Shown here in pieces: positions 37,117-47,069 of a stretch of 64,000 bases of DNA. Position 1 is the first letter of the stretch. The number at the start of each line of letters is the position of its first letter. Origin of the DNA: Pseudomonadota bacterium (lineage in GTDB: Bacteria > Pseudomonadota > Gammaproteobacteria > Burkholderiales > Burkholderiaceae_E); contig JAEWGX010000130.1 of NCBI GenBank assembly GCA_023388075.1, positions 14,971-78,970 on the forward strand. The letters are read 5' to 3'. The notes below the pieces were generated by a model. That model did no database searches, was not told the origin of the DNA, and saw nothing but the letters and a program-made list of their open reading frames with translations. A program made the position numbers and the translations under genes.

Positions 37117-39423
37117 ATGTCGGCCACACCGCAAGCACCGCAGCCGACCCGAGGCTGTCCATTCAGCGCCCGCGCGGCGGAGTTCGATCCGTTCGAGGAC
37201 GCCTACCAGCAGGACCCGCCGGAGTACGTGCGCTGGTCGCGGGACCAGGAGCCGGTCTTCTACAGCCCGAAGCTCGGCTACTGGGTGGTGACCCGCTACG
37301 ACGACATCAAGGCGATCTTCCGCGACAACATCACGTTCAGCCCGTCGATCGCGCTGGAGAAGATCACACCGACGGGCGAGGAGGCCAACGCGGTGCTGGC
37401 CTCCTACGGCTACGCGATGAACCGGACGCTGGTGAACGAGGACGAGCCGGCGCACATGCCGCGCCGCCGCGTCCTGATGGAGCCGTTCACGCCGGCGCAA
37501 CTGGCCGAGCACGAACCCCTGGTGCGCCGGCTCGCGCGCGAGTACGTGGACCGGTTCATCGACGACGGCCGCGCCGACCTGGTCGACCAGATGCTCTGGG
37601 AAGTGCCGCTCACGGTGGCGCTGCACTTCCTGGGCGTGCCCGAGGAGGACATGGCGACCCTGCGCCGCTACTCCATCGCGCACACGGTCAACACGTGGGG
37701 GCGGCCCAGGCCCGAGGAGCAGGTGGCGGTCGCGCACGCGGTCGGCAACTTCTGGCAGTACGCGGGCACGGTGCTCGAGAAGATGCGCCGCGAGCCGGAC
37801 GCGCCCGGGTGGATGCGCTACGGCATCCGCAAGCAGCGGGAGCATCCGGAGATCGTCACGGACTCCTACCTGCACTCGATGATGATGGCCATCATCGTCG
37901 CGGCCCACGAAACCACGGCCCATGCCAGCGCCAACGCGGTGAAGCTGCTGCTGCAGCACCCGGAGATCTGGCGCGAGCTCTGCGAGAACCCCGGCCTCAT
38001 CCCGAACACGGTGGAGGAGTGCCTGCGCCACAACGGCTCGGTCGCGGCCTGGCGCCGGATCACCACCCGGCCGGTACGCATCGCGGGCGTCGACATCCCG
38101 GCCGGTGCCCGCCTGCTCATCGTCAGCTCCTCGGGCAACCACGACGAGCGCCACTTCGAGGACGCCGACCGGGTCGACGTCCGGCGCGACAACGCGAGCG
38201 ACCACCTCACCTTCGGCTACGGCTCGCACCAGTGCATGGGCAAGAACCTCGCGCGGATGGAGATGCAGGTCTTCCTGGAGGAGTTCGCGCTGCGCCTGCC
38301 GCACATGCGGCTGGCCGAGCAGAAGTTCACCTACGTGCCCAACACGTCGTTCCGCGGGCCGGAGCACCTTTGGGTCGAATGGGACCCGGCGCGCAACCCG
38401 GAGCGGCACGATCCGGGGCTGCTGTCGCGGCCGCGGAGCCCGGTCCGCATCGGCGAGCCGTCGCGCCACTCGATCACGCGCCCGGTGGTCGTCGAGCGTG
38501 TCACGCGCATCGCCGACGGCGTCGTGCGGCTGCGCCTGGCCGCGCCCGACGGCCGCCCGCTGCCGCGCTGGACGGCCGGCGCGCACATCGACGTCGAGTG
38601 CGGCACGCCGGAGCGCTCGCGCCAGTACTCGCTCTGCGGGGACCCGGCGGACGCGGACGCGCTCGAGATCGCGGTGCTGCGCGATCCGGACAGTCGCGGC
38701 GGCTCGGCGTGGATCCACGAGCAGGTCCGCGAGGGTGCCCGGCTCGTGATCCGCGGACCGCGCAACCACTTCCACCTGGACGAGAGCGCGGCCCGCGTCC
38801 TCTTCATCGCGGGCGGGATCGGCATCACGCCCATCGCCGCCATGGCGCGCCGCGCCCGCGACCTCGGCATGGACTACCGGCTGCACTACTGCGGGCGCCG
38901 GCGATCGACGATGGGCATGCTGGAGGAGCTGCAGGCGCTGCACGGGGAACGCCTGCGGCTTCACGTCGGCGACGAGGGCTCGCGTGCCGACGTGGCCACC
39001 CTGGTGGGGCGGCACGAGCCAGGTCGCCAGGTCTACGCCTGCGGCCCGGTCCGGATGCTCGACGCGGTGCGCGCGGCCACCGGCGACTGGCCGGAGGACG
39101 CCGTCCGGTTCGAGCACTTCGTCTCCAATCTCGGCAAGCTGGATCCCTCCCGGGAGCACGCCTTCGAGGTGGAGCTGCGGGATTCCGGCCTGACGCTGCA
39201 GGTCCCGCCGGACAAGACCGTCCTCGCCGTCCTGCGCGAAGCCAACATCGACGTCCAGAGCGACTGCGAGGAGGGCCTGTGCGGCTCGTGCGAGGTGCGC
39301 GTGCTGGAAGGCGAAGTCGACCACCGGGACCTCGTCCTCACCCGCGCCGAGCGGGAGGCCGGCCAGCGGATGATGAGCTGCTGCTCGCGGGCGCGGTGCG
39401 GCCGGCTGGTGGTGGAGTTGTAG
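37117..39423 (+). CDS. Self-sufficient cytochrome P450 fused to FMN/[2Fe-2S] reductase (CYP116B-type, class VII)
   Basis: A single-chain monooxygenase of 768 residues. The P450 domain (about 1-435) has the I-helix AAHETTAHASAN, the ExxR motif EECLRH and the heme loop FGYGSHQCMGKNLAR with ligand Cys373. A phthalate-dioxygenase-reductase-like domain (about 455-680) has FMN site RQYSLCGDP and NAD(P)H site FIAGGIGITPIAAM. A C-terminal ferredoxin has CEEGLCGSC from Cys717 and a fourth Cys near CCSRARC. Members hydroxylate or dealkylate aromatics. The I-helix has AAHETT where AGHETT/AGxDT is usual. It begins 19 nt after bfr with no clear promoter, so the two may be co-transcribed. Confidence 0.94.
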   Translation: MSATPQAPQPTRGCPFSARAAEFDPFEDAYQQDPPEYVRWSRDQEPVFYSPKLGYWVVTRYDDIKAIFRDNITFSPSIALEKITPTGEEANAVLASYGYAMNRTLVNEDEPAHMPRRRVLMEPFTPAQLAEHEPLVRRLAREYVDRFIDDGRADLVDQMLWEVPLTVALHFLGVPEEDMATLRRYSIAHTVNTWGRPRPEEQVAVAHAVGNFWQYAGTVLEKMRREPDAPGWMRYGIRKQREHPEIVTDSYLHSMMMAIIVAAHETTAHASANAVKLLLQHPEIWRELCENPGLIPNTVEECLRHNGSVAAWRRITTRPVRIAGVDIPAGARLLIVSSSGNHDERHFEDADRVDVRRDNASDHLTFGYGSHQCMGKNLARMEMQVFLEEFALRLPHMRLAEQKFTYVPNTSFRGPEHLWVEWDPARNPERHDPGLLSRPRSPVRIGEPSRHSITRPVVVERVTRIADGVVRLRLAAPDGRPLPRWTAGAHIDVECGTPERSRQYSLCGDPADADALEIAVLRDPDSRGGSAWIHEQVREGARLVIRGPRNHFHLDESAARVLFIAGGIGITPIAAMARRARDLGMDYRLHYCGRRRSTMGMLEELQALHGERLRLHVGDEGSRADVATLVGRHEPGRQVYACGPVRMLDAVRAATGDWPEDAVRFEHFVSNLGKLDPSREHAFEVELRDSGLTLQVPPDKTVLAVLREANIDVQSDCEEGLCGSCEVRVLEGEVDHRDLVLTRAEREAGQRMMSCCSRARCGRLVVEL

Positions 39424-39452
39424 CATAGCGGCTGACCACGCCGCGAATGACC

Positions 39453-39473
39453 ACCGGTCACGCCTTGACCGGT
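39453..39473. promoter_or_regulatory. 8-bp perfect inverted repeat before livJ (operator or hairpin)
   Basis: ACCGGTCA (39453-39460) and TGACCGGT (39466-39473) flank 5 nt. It lies between the P450 stop and the livJ start, and could terminate the P450 transcript or bind a regulator. A related GGTCAAG/CTTGACC repeat follows livF at 44244-44266. Confidence 0.45.
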
Positions 39474-39529
39474 AATCGGGGCAGAGGCCGATGGCGGGGC
39501 CTACACACCGCTTGCAGGAGGAGATCACC

Positions 39530-40675
39530 ATGTCGAAGAAGACCCTCGCGTCGCTCTTGCTGGGCACGCTGCTCTGCGCGCCGGCCATCGCGCAGGAGCC
39601 GATCAGGATCGGCGCGTTCCTGTCCGCCACCGGGCCGGCGTCCTTCCTGGGCGACCCGCAGGCCAAGACCCTGAGCCTGTTCGTCGACAAGCTCAACGAG
39701 GACGGCGGCGTGCTCGGCCGCAAGCTCCAGCTCATCCACTACGACGACCAGGGCAAGGCCGAGGAGGCGCGCACCTTCGCCCGCCGGCTGATCTCCCAGG
39801 ACAAGGTCGACATCCTGCTGGCCGGGTCCACCACCGGCACGACCATGGCAGCCCTTCCGCTGGTCGATCGCGCCGGCATTCCGCTGATCAACTTCGCGGG
39901 CGCCGTGGTCGCGGTGGAGCCGGTCCAGAAGTGGAACTTCAAGACCCCGGAGACGGATCGCATGGCGGCGGAGAAGATCTTCGCCGACATGAAGAAGCGC
40001 GGCCTGACCAAGATCGGCCTGATCTCCGGCACCGGCGGGTTTGGCGCTTCCGGCCGGAAGGAGTCGCTGAAGGTGGCGGGCAACCACGGCGTCGAGATCG
40101 TGGCGGACGAGACCTACGCGCCCAGCGACACCGACATGTCGGCCCAGTTGACCCGGATCCGCAACACCGCGGGCGTCCAGGCGGTCCTCAATTTCGATTT
40201 CGGCCAGGCGCCGGCCATCGTCACCAAGAACTACGCCGCGCTCGGCATCGAGCTGCCCTTCTATCAGTCCCACGGCGTCGCGTCCGACGCCTTCCTGAAG
40301 CTCGCGGGCGACGCGGCCGAAGGCATCCGCCTGCCGGTCTCGCCGATCCTGGTGGCCAAGCTGCTGCCGGACAGCGATCCGCAGAAGGCGCCCTCGATGG
40401 CCTATGGCACCGTCTACGAGGCGCGCTACGGCGAGTGGCCTTCGGCCTTCGGCGGCTATTCCTACGACGCGCTCATGCTCGCCGTGGACGCCATCAAGCG
40501 GGCCGGCAGCATGGACAAGGCGAAGGTGCGCGACGCCATCGAGGCCACGAAGAACTTCGCGGGCACCACGGGCAACTTCAACATGAGCCCGCAAGACCAC
40601 CTCGGCCTCGATCTGGAGACCGCCTTCCGCATGGTGGAGGTGAAGAACGGCACCTGGCAGCTGATGAAGGACTGA
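39530..40675 (+). CDS. Branched-chain-type ABC transporter substrate-binding protein (LivJ-like)
   Basis: Periplasmic type I binding protein of 381 residues. The signal peptide SLLLGTLLCAPAIA is cleaved before QEPIRIGAFLSATGPASFLG. The Peripla_BP_6 fold shows GGVLGRKLQLIHYDDQ, LLAGSTTGTTMAALPL and GYSYDALMLAVDAI. ATG 39530 follows AGGAGGAG. The ligand may be an aliphatic amino acid or, given the phenylacetate operon directly downstream, an aromatic acid. Confidence 0.9.
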   Translation: MSKKTLASLLLGTLLCAPAIAQEPIRIGAFLSATGPASFLGDPQAKTLSLFVDKLNEDGGVLGRKLQLIHYDDQGKAEEARTFARRLISQDKVDILLAGSTTGTTMAALPLVDRAGIPLINFAGAVVAVEPVQKWNFKTPETDRMAAEKIFADMKKRGLTKIGLISGTGGFGASGRKESLKVAGNHGVEIVADETYAPSDTDMSAQLTRIRNTAGVQAVLNFDFGQAPAIVTKNYAALGIELPFYQSHGVASDAFLKLAGDAAEGIRLPVSPILVAKLLPDSDPQKAPSMAYGTVYEARYGEWPSAFGGYSYDALMLAVDAIKRAGSMDKAKVRDAIEATKNFAGTTGNFNMSPQDHLGLDLETAFRMVEVKNGTWQLMKD

Positions 40676-40742
40676 TCTGCGTCACGCAGAAGTCGCTGCC
40701 CGGCCGTAGGCCGGGCGGGGACCTTCCGGGAGCTCGCACACC

Positions 40743-41612
40743 ATGTCGGAGTTTCTGCAGTTCCTCGTCACGGGCGTGACGATCGGCGCCACCTACGCGC
40801 TGGTCGCCCTGGGCTTCAGCATCATCTTCAACGCCAGCCACGTCATCAACTTCGCCCAGGGCGAATTCGTGATGATCGGGGGCATGACCGCGGTGTTCCT
40901 GCTCGCCTGGCTGCCCCTGCCGCTGGCACTTGCCGCGGCCGTGGCGGTCGGCGCGGTGGTCGGCGTGCTGCTCTACAAGGGCGGGATCGAGCCGGCCAGG
41001 GATGCCGGCGTGGTGCAGCTCATCATCATCACCATCGGGGCTGCGCTGTTCCTGCGCGGGCTGGCGCAAATCCTCTGGGGCAAGGGCTATTTCGCGCTGC
41101 CGGCGTTCAGCGGCGAAGCGCCGATCCGAATCTTCGGCGCCGTCATGGTGCCGCAGAGCCTCTGGGTGCTCGGCGTCACCGGGCTGATCGTCGCCGCGCT
41201 GGCCTGGTTCTTCAATCGAACCCGCACCGGCAAGGCCATCCTGGCCACCTCGTACAACCCGGACGCCGCCGCGCTGATGGGCATCAACACCCGGATGGTG
41301 CTCCTGGTGAGCTTCGGCCTCGCCGGGTTGCTCGGCGCGGTCGCCGGGGTCATCGTCGCCCCCATCACCTTCACCTACTACGAGATCGGCGTGATGCTGG
41401 GACTGAAGGGCTTCGTCGCGGCGGTCCTCGGCGGCCTCGGCAGCTTCCCGGGCGCGGTCGCCGGCGGCCTGGTGCTGGGCGTGACCGAGGCGATGATGGC
41501 CGGCTACGTCTCGTCCAACTACAAGGACGCGGTGGCCTTCGTGCTCATCCTGCTGATCCTCTTCGTCATGCCGAGCGGCATTTTCGGCAGTCGCAGCGTC
41601 GAGCGGGTCTGA
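40743..41612 (+). CDS. livH: Branched-chain-type ABC transporter permease (LivH-like)
   Basis: Inner-membrane permease of 289 residues with about eight hydrophobic helices. The start LVTGVTIGATYALVALGFS with INFAQGEFVMIGG is the LivH signature, and the cytoplasmic coupling loop GLGSFPGAVAGGLVLGVTE is near the C-terminus. It works with livM and the ATPases encoded next. Confidence 0.93.
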   Translation: MSEFLQFLVTGVTIGATYALVALGFSIIFNASHVINFAQGEFVMIGGMTAVFLLAWLPLPLALAAAVAVGAVVGVLLYKGGIEPARDAGVVQLIIITIGAALFLRGLAQILWGKGYFALPAFSGEAPIRIFGAVMVPQSLWVLGVTGLIVAALAWFFNRTRTGKAILATSYNPDAAALMGINTRMVLLVSFGLAGLLGAVAGVIVAPITFTYYEIGVMLGLKGFVAAVLGGLGSFPGAVAGGLVLGVTEAMMAGYVSSNYKDAVAFVLILLILFVMPSGIFGSRSVERV

Positions 41613-41692
41613 CGCCCCGTGGACCAGTCGAACGTCCCCGCGGCGCTGCCGGCGATAGGCGAAGGCGGGGCGCCGGTCCCGGAAAGGGGCCG

Positions 41693-42702
41693 ATGACCGG
41701 CGAAACCGTCCCGGCGCCGCTCGCGACGGCCAGCCAGGCCCGCCCTGCCCCGAGGACCTGGCGCGAGCGCCTGCTCTCGCCCGCCCAAGGTGGCCTGGCG
41801 GCGCTGCTGCTCGCGGTGGTGGCCGCCCCCTTCTTCCTCGATAGCCTCTATCACTACGACCTGGCCATCCTGGTCGGCATCAACGCCAGCGTGGTCGTCG
41901 CCCTGAACCTGCTGGTGGGCTACGCCGGGCAGATCAGCCTCGGGCACGCCGCCTTCTTCGCCCTTGGCGCCTACGGCAGCGCCGTGCTCACGACCCACTA
42001 CCAGTGGCCGCCGCTCCTTGCCCTGCTGGCCTCGGTCGCGGTGGTCGGCTTCATCGCCCTGGTCATCGCGCGGCCGATCCTGCGGCTGAAGGGGTACTAC
42101 CTGGGCATGGCGACGCTGGGCCTGGGCATGATCGTCTACCTGATGATCACGACGGAAGCGCGCTTCACCGGTGGTCCGGACGGCATGTCGGTACCGATGC
42201 TGGAGGTGTTCGGCTACGGGGTCGACGGCGAGCTGACCTGGTACTGGATCGTGGCGGTGCTGACGGTGCTGGTCTACGTGCTGGCGCTGAACATCGTCCA
42301 TTCCCCGGTCGGGCGGGCGCTGCGCGCGGTGCACGGCTCGGAGATCGCCGCGACCACCGCGGGAATCGACGTGACCGGCTACAAGGTGCTGATCTTCGTG
42401 GTCTCGGCGGTGGTGGCGGCATTGATGGGCGCCATCTACGCCTTCTACAGCGGCTTCATCACGCCCAGCACGGCGGACTTCATGCACTCGATCGAGTTCG
42501 TGGTGATGGTGGTCTTCGGGGGCATGGCTTCGCTGGTCGGCTCGGTGATCGGGGCGGTGGTCCTCACCTTGCTGCCGCAGTACCTGACCACCTTCGCCGA
42601 CTACGAATGGGTGATCTACGGCCTCATCCTGATGCTGGTCATGATCTTCATGCCCAAGGGCCTGGTGCCGACGCTCTCCGAGCGGCTGCGGAGGCCGAGG
42701 CG

Positions 42703-42706
<4 letters not shown>
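41693..42706 (+). CDS. livM: Branched-chain-type ABC transporter permease (LivM-like)
   Basis: Second permease, 337 residues with about ten hydrophobic helices. GYAGQISLGHAAFFALGAYGSA is the LivM hallmark (quoted within limits as GQISLGHAAFFALGAYGSA). FGGMASLVGSVIGAVVLT is the coupling loop. The N-terminal 30 residues are polar. Its stop overlaps the livG start (ATGA). Confidence 0.93.
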
Positions 42707-43476
<770 letters not shown>

Positions 43477-43486
43477 CGGAACGCCC

Positions 43487-44212
43487 ATGCAGGGGAAGGA
43501 CACGCCCGTGCTGCGAATCGATGCCATCGCGGCGCACTACGGGCCCATCCGGGCGCTGGAGGACGTCTCGCTCACGGTGAACGCGGGACAGATCGTCGCC
43601 CTGGTCGGCGCCAACGGCGCCGGCAAGACCACCCTGCTGAGAACCATTTCCGGCCTGCAGAAAGCGAGCGCCGGCCGGGTCGTCTACGAAGGCCGCGACA
43701 TCACCACGCTCAAGCCGGCCGCCCGGGTGGCCCAGGGCATCGTCCAGGTCCCCGAGGGACGCCAGATGTTCGGACCAATGTCGGTGGAGGACAACCTGCT
43801 CCTCGGCGGCTACACCCGCCCCCAGGGCAAGGCGCTGCAGGACGACCTCGAGCGGATGTACGAGATGTTCCCCATCCTGCGCGAGAAGCGTCGGCTGCCG
43901 GCGGCCACCCTCTCCGGCGGCCAGCAGCAGATGCTCGCGCTGACCCGCGCGTTGATGGCCCGTCCCCGGCTGCTGCTGCTCGACGAGCCCAGCATGGGCC
44001 TCGCGCCGTTGATCGTCGCCGAGATCTTCCGGACCATCGGACAGCTCAAGGAGGAGGGAATGACCATCCTCCTGGTGGAGCAGAATGCCTCGGTGGCGCT
44101 CGCCATCGCCGATCATGGTTACGTCATGGAGACCGGCAGCATCGTGATGAGCGGCGAGGGCCGCTCGTTGCTGGAGAACGAGGACGTGAAGCGCGCCTAC
44201 CTGGGCATCTGA
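43487..44212 (+). CDS. livF: Branched-chain-type ABC transporter ATP-binding protein (LivF-like)
   Basis: Second ATPase, 241 residues: GANGAGKTTLL (Walker A), VPEGRQMFGPMSVEDNLLLG (LivF-specific), TLSGGQQQMLALTRAL (signature), LLLLDEPSMGLAP (Walker B). It is the last transporter gene, 10 nt after livG, followed by the 136-nt regulatory gap before paaG. Confidence 0.95.
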   Translation: MQGKDTPVLRIDAIAAHYGPIRALEDVSLTVNAGQIVALVGANGAGKTTLLRTISGLQKASAGRVVYEGRDITTLKPAARVAQGIVQVPEGRQMFGPMSVEDNLLLGGYTRPQGKALQDDLERMYEMFPILREKRRLPAATLSGGQQQMLALTRALMARPRLLLLDEPSMGLAPLIVAEIFRTIGQLKEEGMTILLVEQNASVALAIADHGYVMETGSIVMSGEGRSLLENEDVKRAYLGI

Positions 44213-44243
44213 CCCGGCGTATGCGCTAGCGGGACTGCGCCTC

Positions 44244-44266
44244 CGGTCAAGGCTTCTGCTTGACCG
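44244..44266. repeat. 8-bp inverted repeat after livF (possible transcription terminator or operator)
   Basis: CGGTCAAG (44244-44251) and CTTGACCG (44259-44266) can form an 8-bp stem with a 7-nt loop. No T-run follows. It lies between the transporter and paa operons and resembles the repeat before livJ (39453-39473) in its GGTCA/TGACC core. Confidence 0.45.
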
Positions 44267-44297
44267 CACCTGGCCAGTTGAGTCATCATCGCAAATT

Positions 44298-44311
44298 CGA
44301 CCGTCCGGTCG
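44298..44311 (+). promoter_or_regulatory. Candidate PaaR (TetR-type) operator before paaG
   Basis: CGACCG-TC-CGGTCG is a perfect palindrome within an AT-richer stretch 38 nt before paaG. TetR-type regulators of betaproteobacterial phenylacetate and acyl-CoA genes bind ACCG/CGGT palindromes of this kind, and a TetR gene lies in the operon. Phenylacetyl-CoA is the usual inducer. Binding is inferred. Confidence 0.55.
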
Positions 44312-44348
44312 GTTGAAAGTAACTTACCGGCACTGACCCCAAGGACCG

Positions 44349-45152
44349 ATGCCCATGGCCGACCCCCAGGTGCTCGTCTCCCGGACCGAAGCGGTCTGCA
44401 CGCTGACGCTCAACCGTCCGAAGGCCCTCAACGCCTTCACCGCGTCCATGCATGCGGAGCTGCGCGCCGCGCTCGAGGCCGCCGCCGACGATCCGCAAGT
44501 GCGCTGCATCGTGATCACGGGTGCCGGACGGGCATTCTGCGCCGGCCAGGACCTGGCCGATCCGCTGGTCGCGCCGGAACCCGGCGCGCCACCCAAGGAT
44601 CTCGGCCGGGTCATCGCGGAGCTCTACAAGCCGCTGGTGCAGCGGCTGCGCACGCTGCCGGTGCCGGTGGTGGCCGCGGTCAACGGAGCGGCCGCCGGTG
44701 CCGGGGCCAACATCGCCCTCGCCTGCGACCTGGTGCTGGCCGCGCGCGGCGCGAGCTTCATCCAGGCGTTCTCGAAGATCGGCCTGATTCCGGATGCGGG
44801 CGGCTCGTGGCTGCTGCCGCGGCTGGTGGGCCGCGCCCGCGCGCTGGGCCTCGCCATGCTGGGCGACAAGCTCTCCGGCGAAGAGGCCGAGCGCATGGGG
44901 CTCGTCTGGCGCTGCGTGGACGACGGCGAGCTGCAGGCGCAGGCCGCCGCGATCGCCGCCCGGCTCGCCGCGATGCCTACCCGCGCACTGGTCGCGACCC
45001 GGCGCGCATTGGACGGTGCCCAAGAGCTCGACCTCGACGCGGCCCTGGACGCGGAGGCGCGGGTGCAGGGAGAGCTCGGCCGGGCGCACGACTACCTCGA
45101 GGGCGTGGCCGCGTTCGCCGAGCGGCGCGCCCCGCGATTCAGCGACCGATGA
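44349..45152 (+). CDS. paaG: Ring 1,2-epoxyphenylacetyl-CoA isomerase PaaG (oxepin-CoA forming)
   Basis: Crotonase-fold enzyme converting ring-1,2-epoxyphenylacetyl-CoA to oxepin-CoA. It has 267 residues. TLNRPKALNAFT starts the fold, and the oxyanion hole is GAGRAFCAGQDLAD and NGAAAGAGANIALACD. Catalytic Asp is in KIGLIPDAGGSW, the PaaG pattern. It is the first gene of the paa operon, 38 nt after the operator. A generic enoyl-CoA hydratase (PaaF) is less likely given GQDLAD and position. Confidence 0.88.
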   Translation: MPMADPQVLVSRTEAVCTLTLNRPKALNAFTASMHAELRAALEAAADDPQVRCIVITGAGRAFCAGQDLADPLVAPEPGAPPKDLGRVIAELYKPLVQRLRTLPVPVVAAVNGAAAGAGANIALACDLVLAARGASFIQAFSKIGLIPDAGGSWLLPRLVGRARALGLAMLGDKLSGEEAERMGLVWRCVDDGELQAQAAAIAARLAAMPTRALVATRRALDGAQELDLDAALDAEARVQGELGRAHDYLEGVAAFAERRAPRFSDR

Positions 45153-45198
45153 GGCGCGGCCTGCCATGAACCTGCGACCTGCCGCGAAAGGACCGACG

Positions 45199-45660
45199 AT
45201 GGAAGACACCGGAGCGCACGCCGCGCGCCGCCTGGCCGAGCGGGTGCGCGAGCGCATGTTCGCCAACGACCACGCCGCGCGCGCGCTGGGCATGGCGGTG
45301 GGGGAGGTCGGTCCCGGGAGCGCCGAGATCACGATGACGGTGCGCCAGGACATGATCAACGGCCACGACATCTGCCACGGCGGGCTGGTGGCGACGCTTG
45401 CCGACACGGCTTTCGCCTACGCCTGCAACTCCTACAACGAGCTCACGGTCGCCTCCGGCTTCTCGATCGACCTGGTGGCCCCGGCCCGGCTCGGCGACCT
45501 GCTGACCGCGCGCTGCACCGAAGTCTCCAAGGCGGGGCGCACCGGCGTCTACGACGTGGAGATCAGCAACCAGCGCGGAGAGCGCATCGGCGTCTTCCGC
45601 GGCCGCTCCTACACGCTCAAGGGCAAGCCCGTGGTGCCGTCCGACGGAGGCGCTTCATGA
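45199..45660 (+). CDS. paaI: Hydroxyphenylacetyl-CoA thioesterase PaaI
   Basis: Hotdog thioesterase thought to rescue CoA from dead-end hydroxyphenylacetyl-CoA. ATG 45199 with AAAGGA upstream gives 153 residues; ATG 45166 would add 11. INGHDICHGGLVATLADTAFAYACNS (in parts) has the HGG and Asp catalytic pattern of PaaI, followed by ASGFSIDLVAPARLGDLL. It sits between paaG and paaK. Confidence 0.9.
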   Translation: MEDTGAHAARRLAERVRERMFANDHAARALGMAVGEVGPGSAEITMTVRQDMINGHDICHGGLVATLADTAFAYACNSYNELTVASGFSIDLVAPARLGDLLTARCTEVSKAGRTGVYDVEISNQRGERIGVFRGRSYTLKGKPVVPSDGGAS

Positions 45661-45709
45661 GAGGAGTGCGCGGCGCAGCATCGAACAAGAAACCCGAGGA
45701 GACCACGCC

Positions 45710-47023
45710 ATGCCCGTGAAGCGCCCCAACCCCGGCGACCTGGAGCCGATCGAGACCGCGAGCCGCGACGAGATCACGGCGCTGCAGGTCGAGCGCCTGC
45801 GCGAGACGCTGCGCAACGCCTACGACAACGTGCCTCACTACCGCCGGGCGTTCGACGAGAAGGGCGTCGTCCCGGACGACCTGAGGACGCCGGCCGACCT
45901 CGCCCGCTTCCCGTTCACCGTGAAGTCGGACCTGCGCGACAACTATCCGTTCGGCATGCTCGCGGTGCCGCGTCAGAAGCTCGCGCGCGTGCACGCCTCC
46001 TCGGGCACCACCGGCAAGCCGACGGTGGTGGGTTACACGCTCCAGGACATCGGCACCTGGGCGGACCTGGTGGCGCGCTCCATCCGGGCGGCCGGCGGCC
46101 GCCCCGGCGATCTCATCCATGTCGCCTACGGCTACGGCCTCTTCACCGGCGGCCTGGGGGCGCACTACGGCGCCGAGCGGGCCGGCTGCACCGCGATACC
46201 GATGTCGGGCGGGCAGACCGAGCGGCAGGTCCAGCTCATCCGGGACCTGCGACCGGACATCATCATGGTCACGCCGAGCTACATGCAGGTGATCGTGGAG
46301 GAGTTCACTCGCCAGGGGATCGACGCGCGCGAATCGTCGCTCTCGGTGGCGATCCTCGGGGCCGAGCCGTGGACCGAGGCGATGCGCAAGGAGATCGAAG
46401 GCAAGGCCGGCCTGGACGCGGTGGACATCTACGGGCTTTCGGAGGTGATGGGACCGGGCGTCGCAAGCGAATGCGTCGAGTCCAAGGACGGCCCGGTGGT
46501 CTGGGAAGACCACTTCTATCCGGAGATCATCGACCCGGAGACCGGGGCGGTGCTGCCCGACGGCGAGGAGGGCGAGCTGGTCTTCACCTCGCTCACCAAG
46601 CAGGCGATGCCGGTCATCCGCTATCGGACGCGTGACCTCACGCGGCTGCTGCCGCCCACGTCACGGTCGTTCCGGCGCATGGGAAAGATCGTCGGCCGCA
46701 GCGACGACATGCTGATCATCCGCGGCGTCAACGTATTCCCCACCCAGGTGGAGGAGATCGTGCTCGCCCACGAGCGGCTCTCCGGACAGTACCAGCTGGT
46801 GGTGACGAGGCAGGCGCTGCTCGACGAAGTGGAGGTGCGTTGCGAGCTCCAACCCGGCGCCAGCGCGACCGACGACGAGCTGCGCAGCATCGCCGCCTGG
46901 GTGGAGCACCGGATCAAGTCGATGGTGGGCATCAGCACGCGCGTCTCGGTGCTGACGCCCGAGGCGATCGAGCGCACGGTCACCGGAAAGGCACGGCGAG
47001 TGCTGGACAAGCGGCCCAGGTAG
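45710..47023 (+). CDS. paaK: Phenylacetate-CoA ligase PaaK
   Basis: ATP-dependent ligase (ANL superfamily) activating phenylacetate. It has 437 residues. The P-loop A3 motif is [15 protein letters not shown], then [36 protein letters not shown], and the A8 hinge [22 protein letters not shown]. The C-terminal catalytic lysine is in VTGKARRV. First chemical step of the operon. Confidence 0.97.
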   Translation: MPVKRPNPGDLEPIETASRDEITALQVERLRETLRNAYDNVPHYRRAFDEKGVVPDDLRTPADLARFPFTVKSDLRDNYPFGMLAVPRQKLARVHASSGTTGKPTVVGYTLQDIGTWADLVARSIRAAGGRPGDLIHVAYGYGLFTGGLGAHYGAERAGCTAIPMSGGQTERQVQLIRDLRPDIIMVTPSYMQVIVEEFTRQGIDARESSLSVAILGAEPWTEAMRKEIEGKAGLDAVDIYGLSEVMGPGVASECVESKDGPVVWEDHFYPEIIDPETGAVLPDGEEGELVFTSLTKQAMPVIRYRTRDLTRLLPPTSRSFRRMGKIVGRSDDMLIIRGVNVFPTQVEEIVLAHERLSGQYQLVVTRQALLDEVEVRCELQPGASATDDELRSIAAWVEHRIKSMVGISTRVSVLTPEAIERTVTGKARRVLDKRPR

Positions 47024-47069
47024 GCGGCGCGAGCGCCGCCGGGACGACGCAGGAACGCAGGAGGTTCGG

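Noticed and set aside
36835..39735. A 966-codon open frame antisense to bfr and the P450
   Set aside because: His/Arg/Asp-rich translation typical of antisense to high-GC genes; the plus strand carries all P450 motifs.
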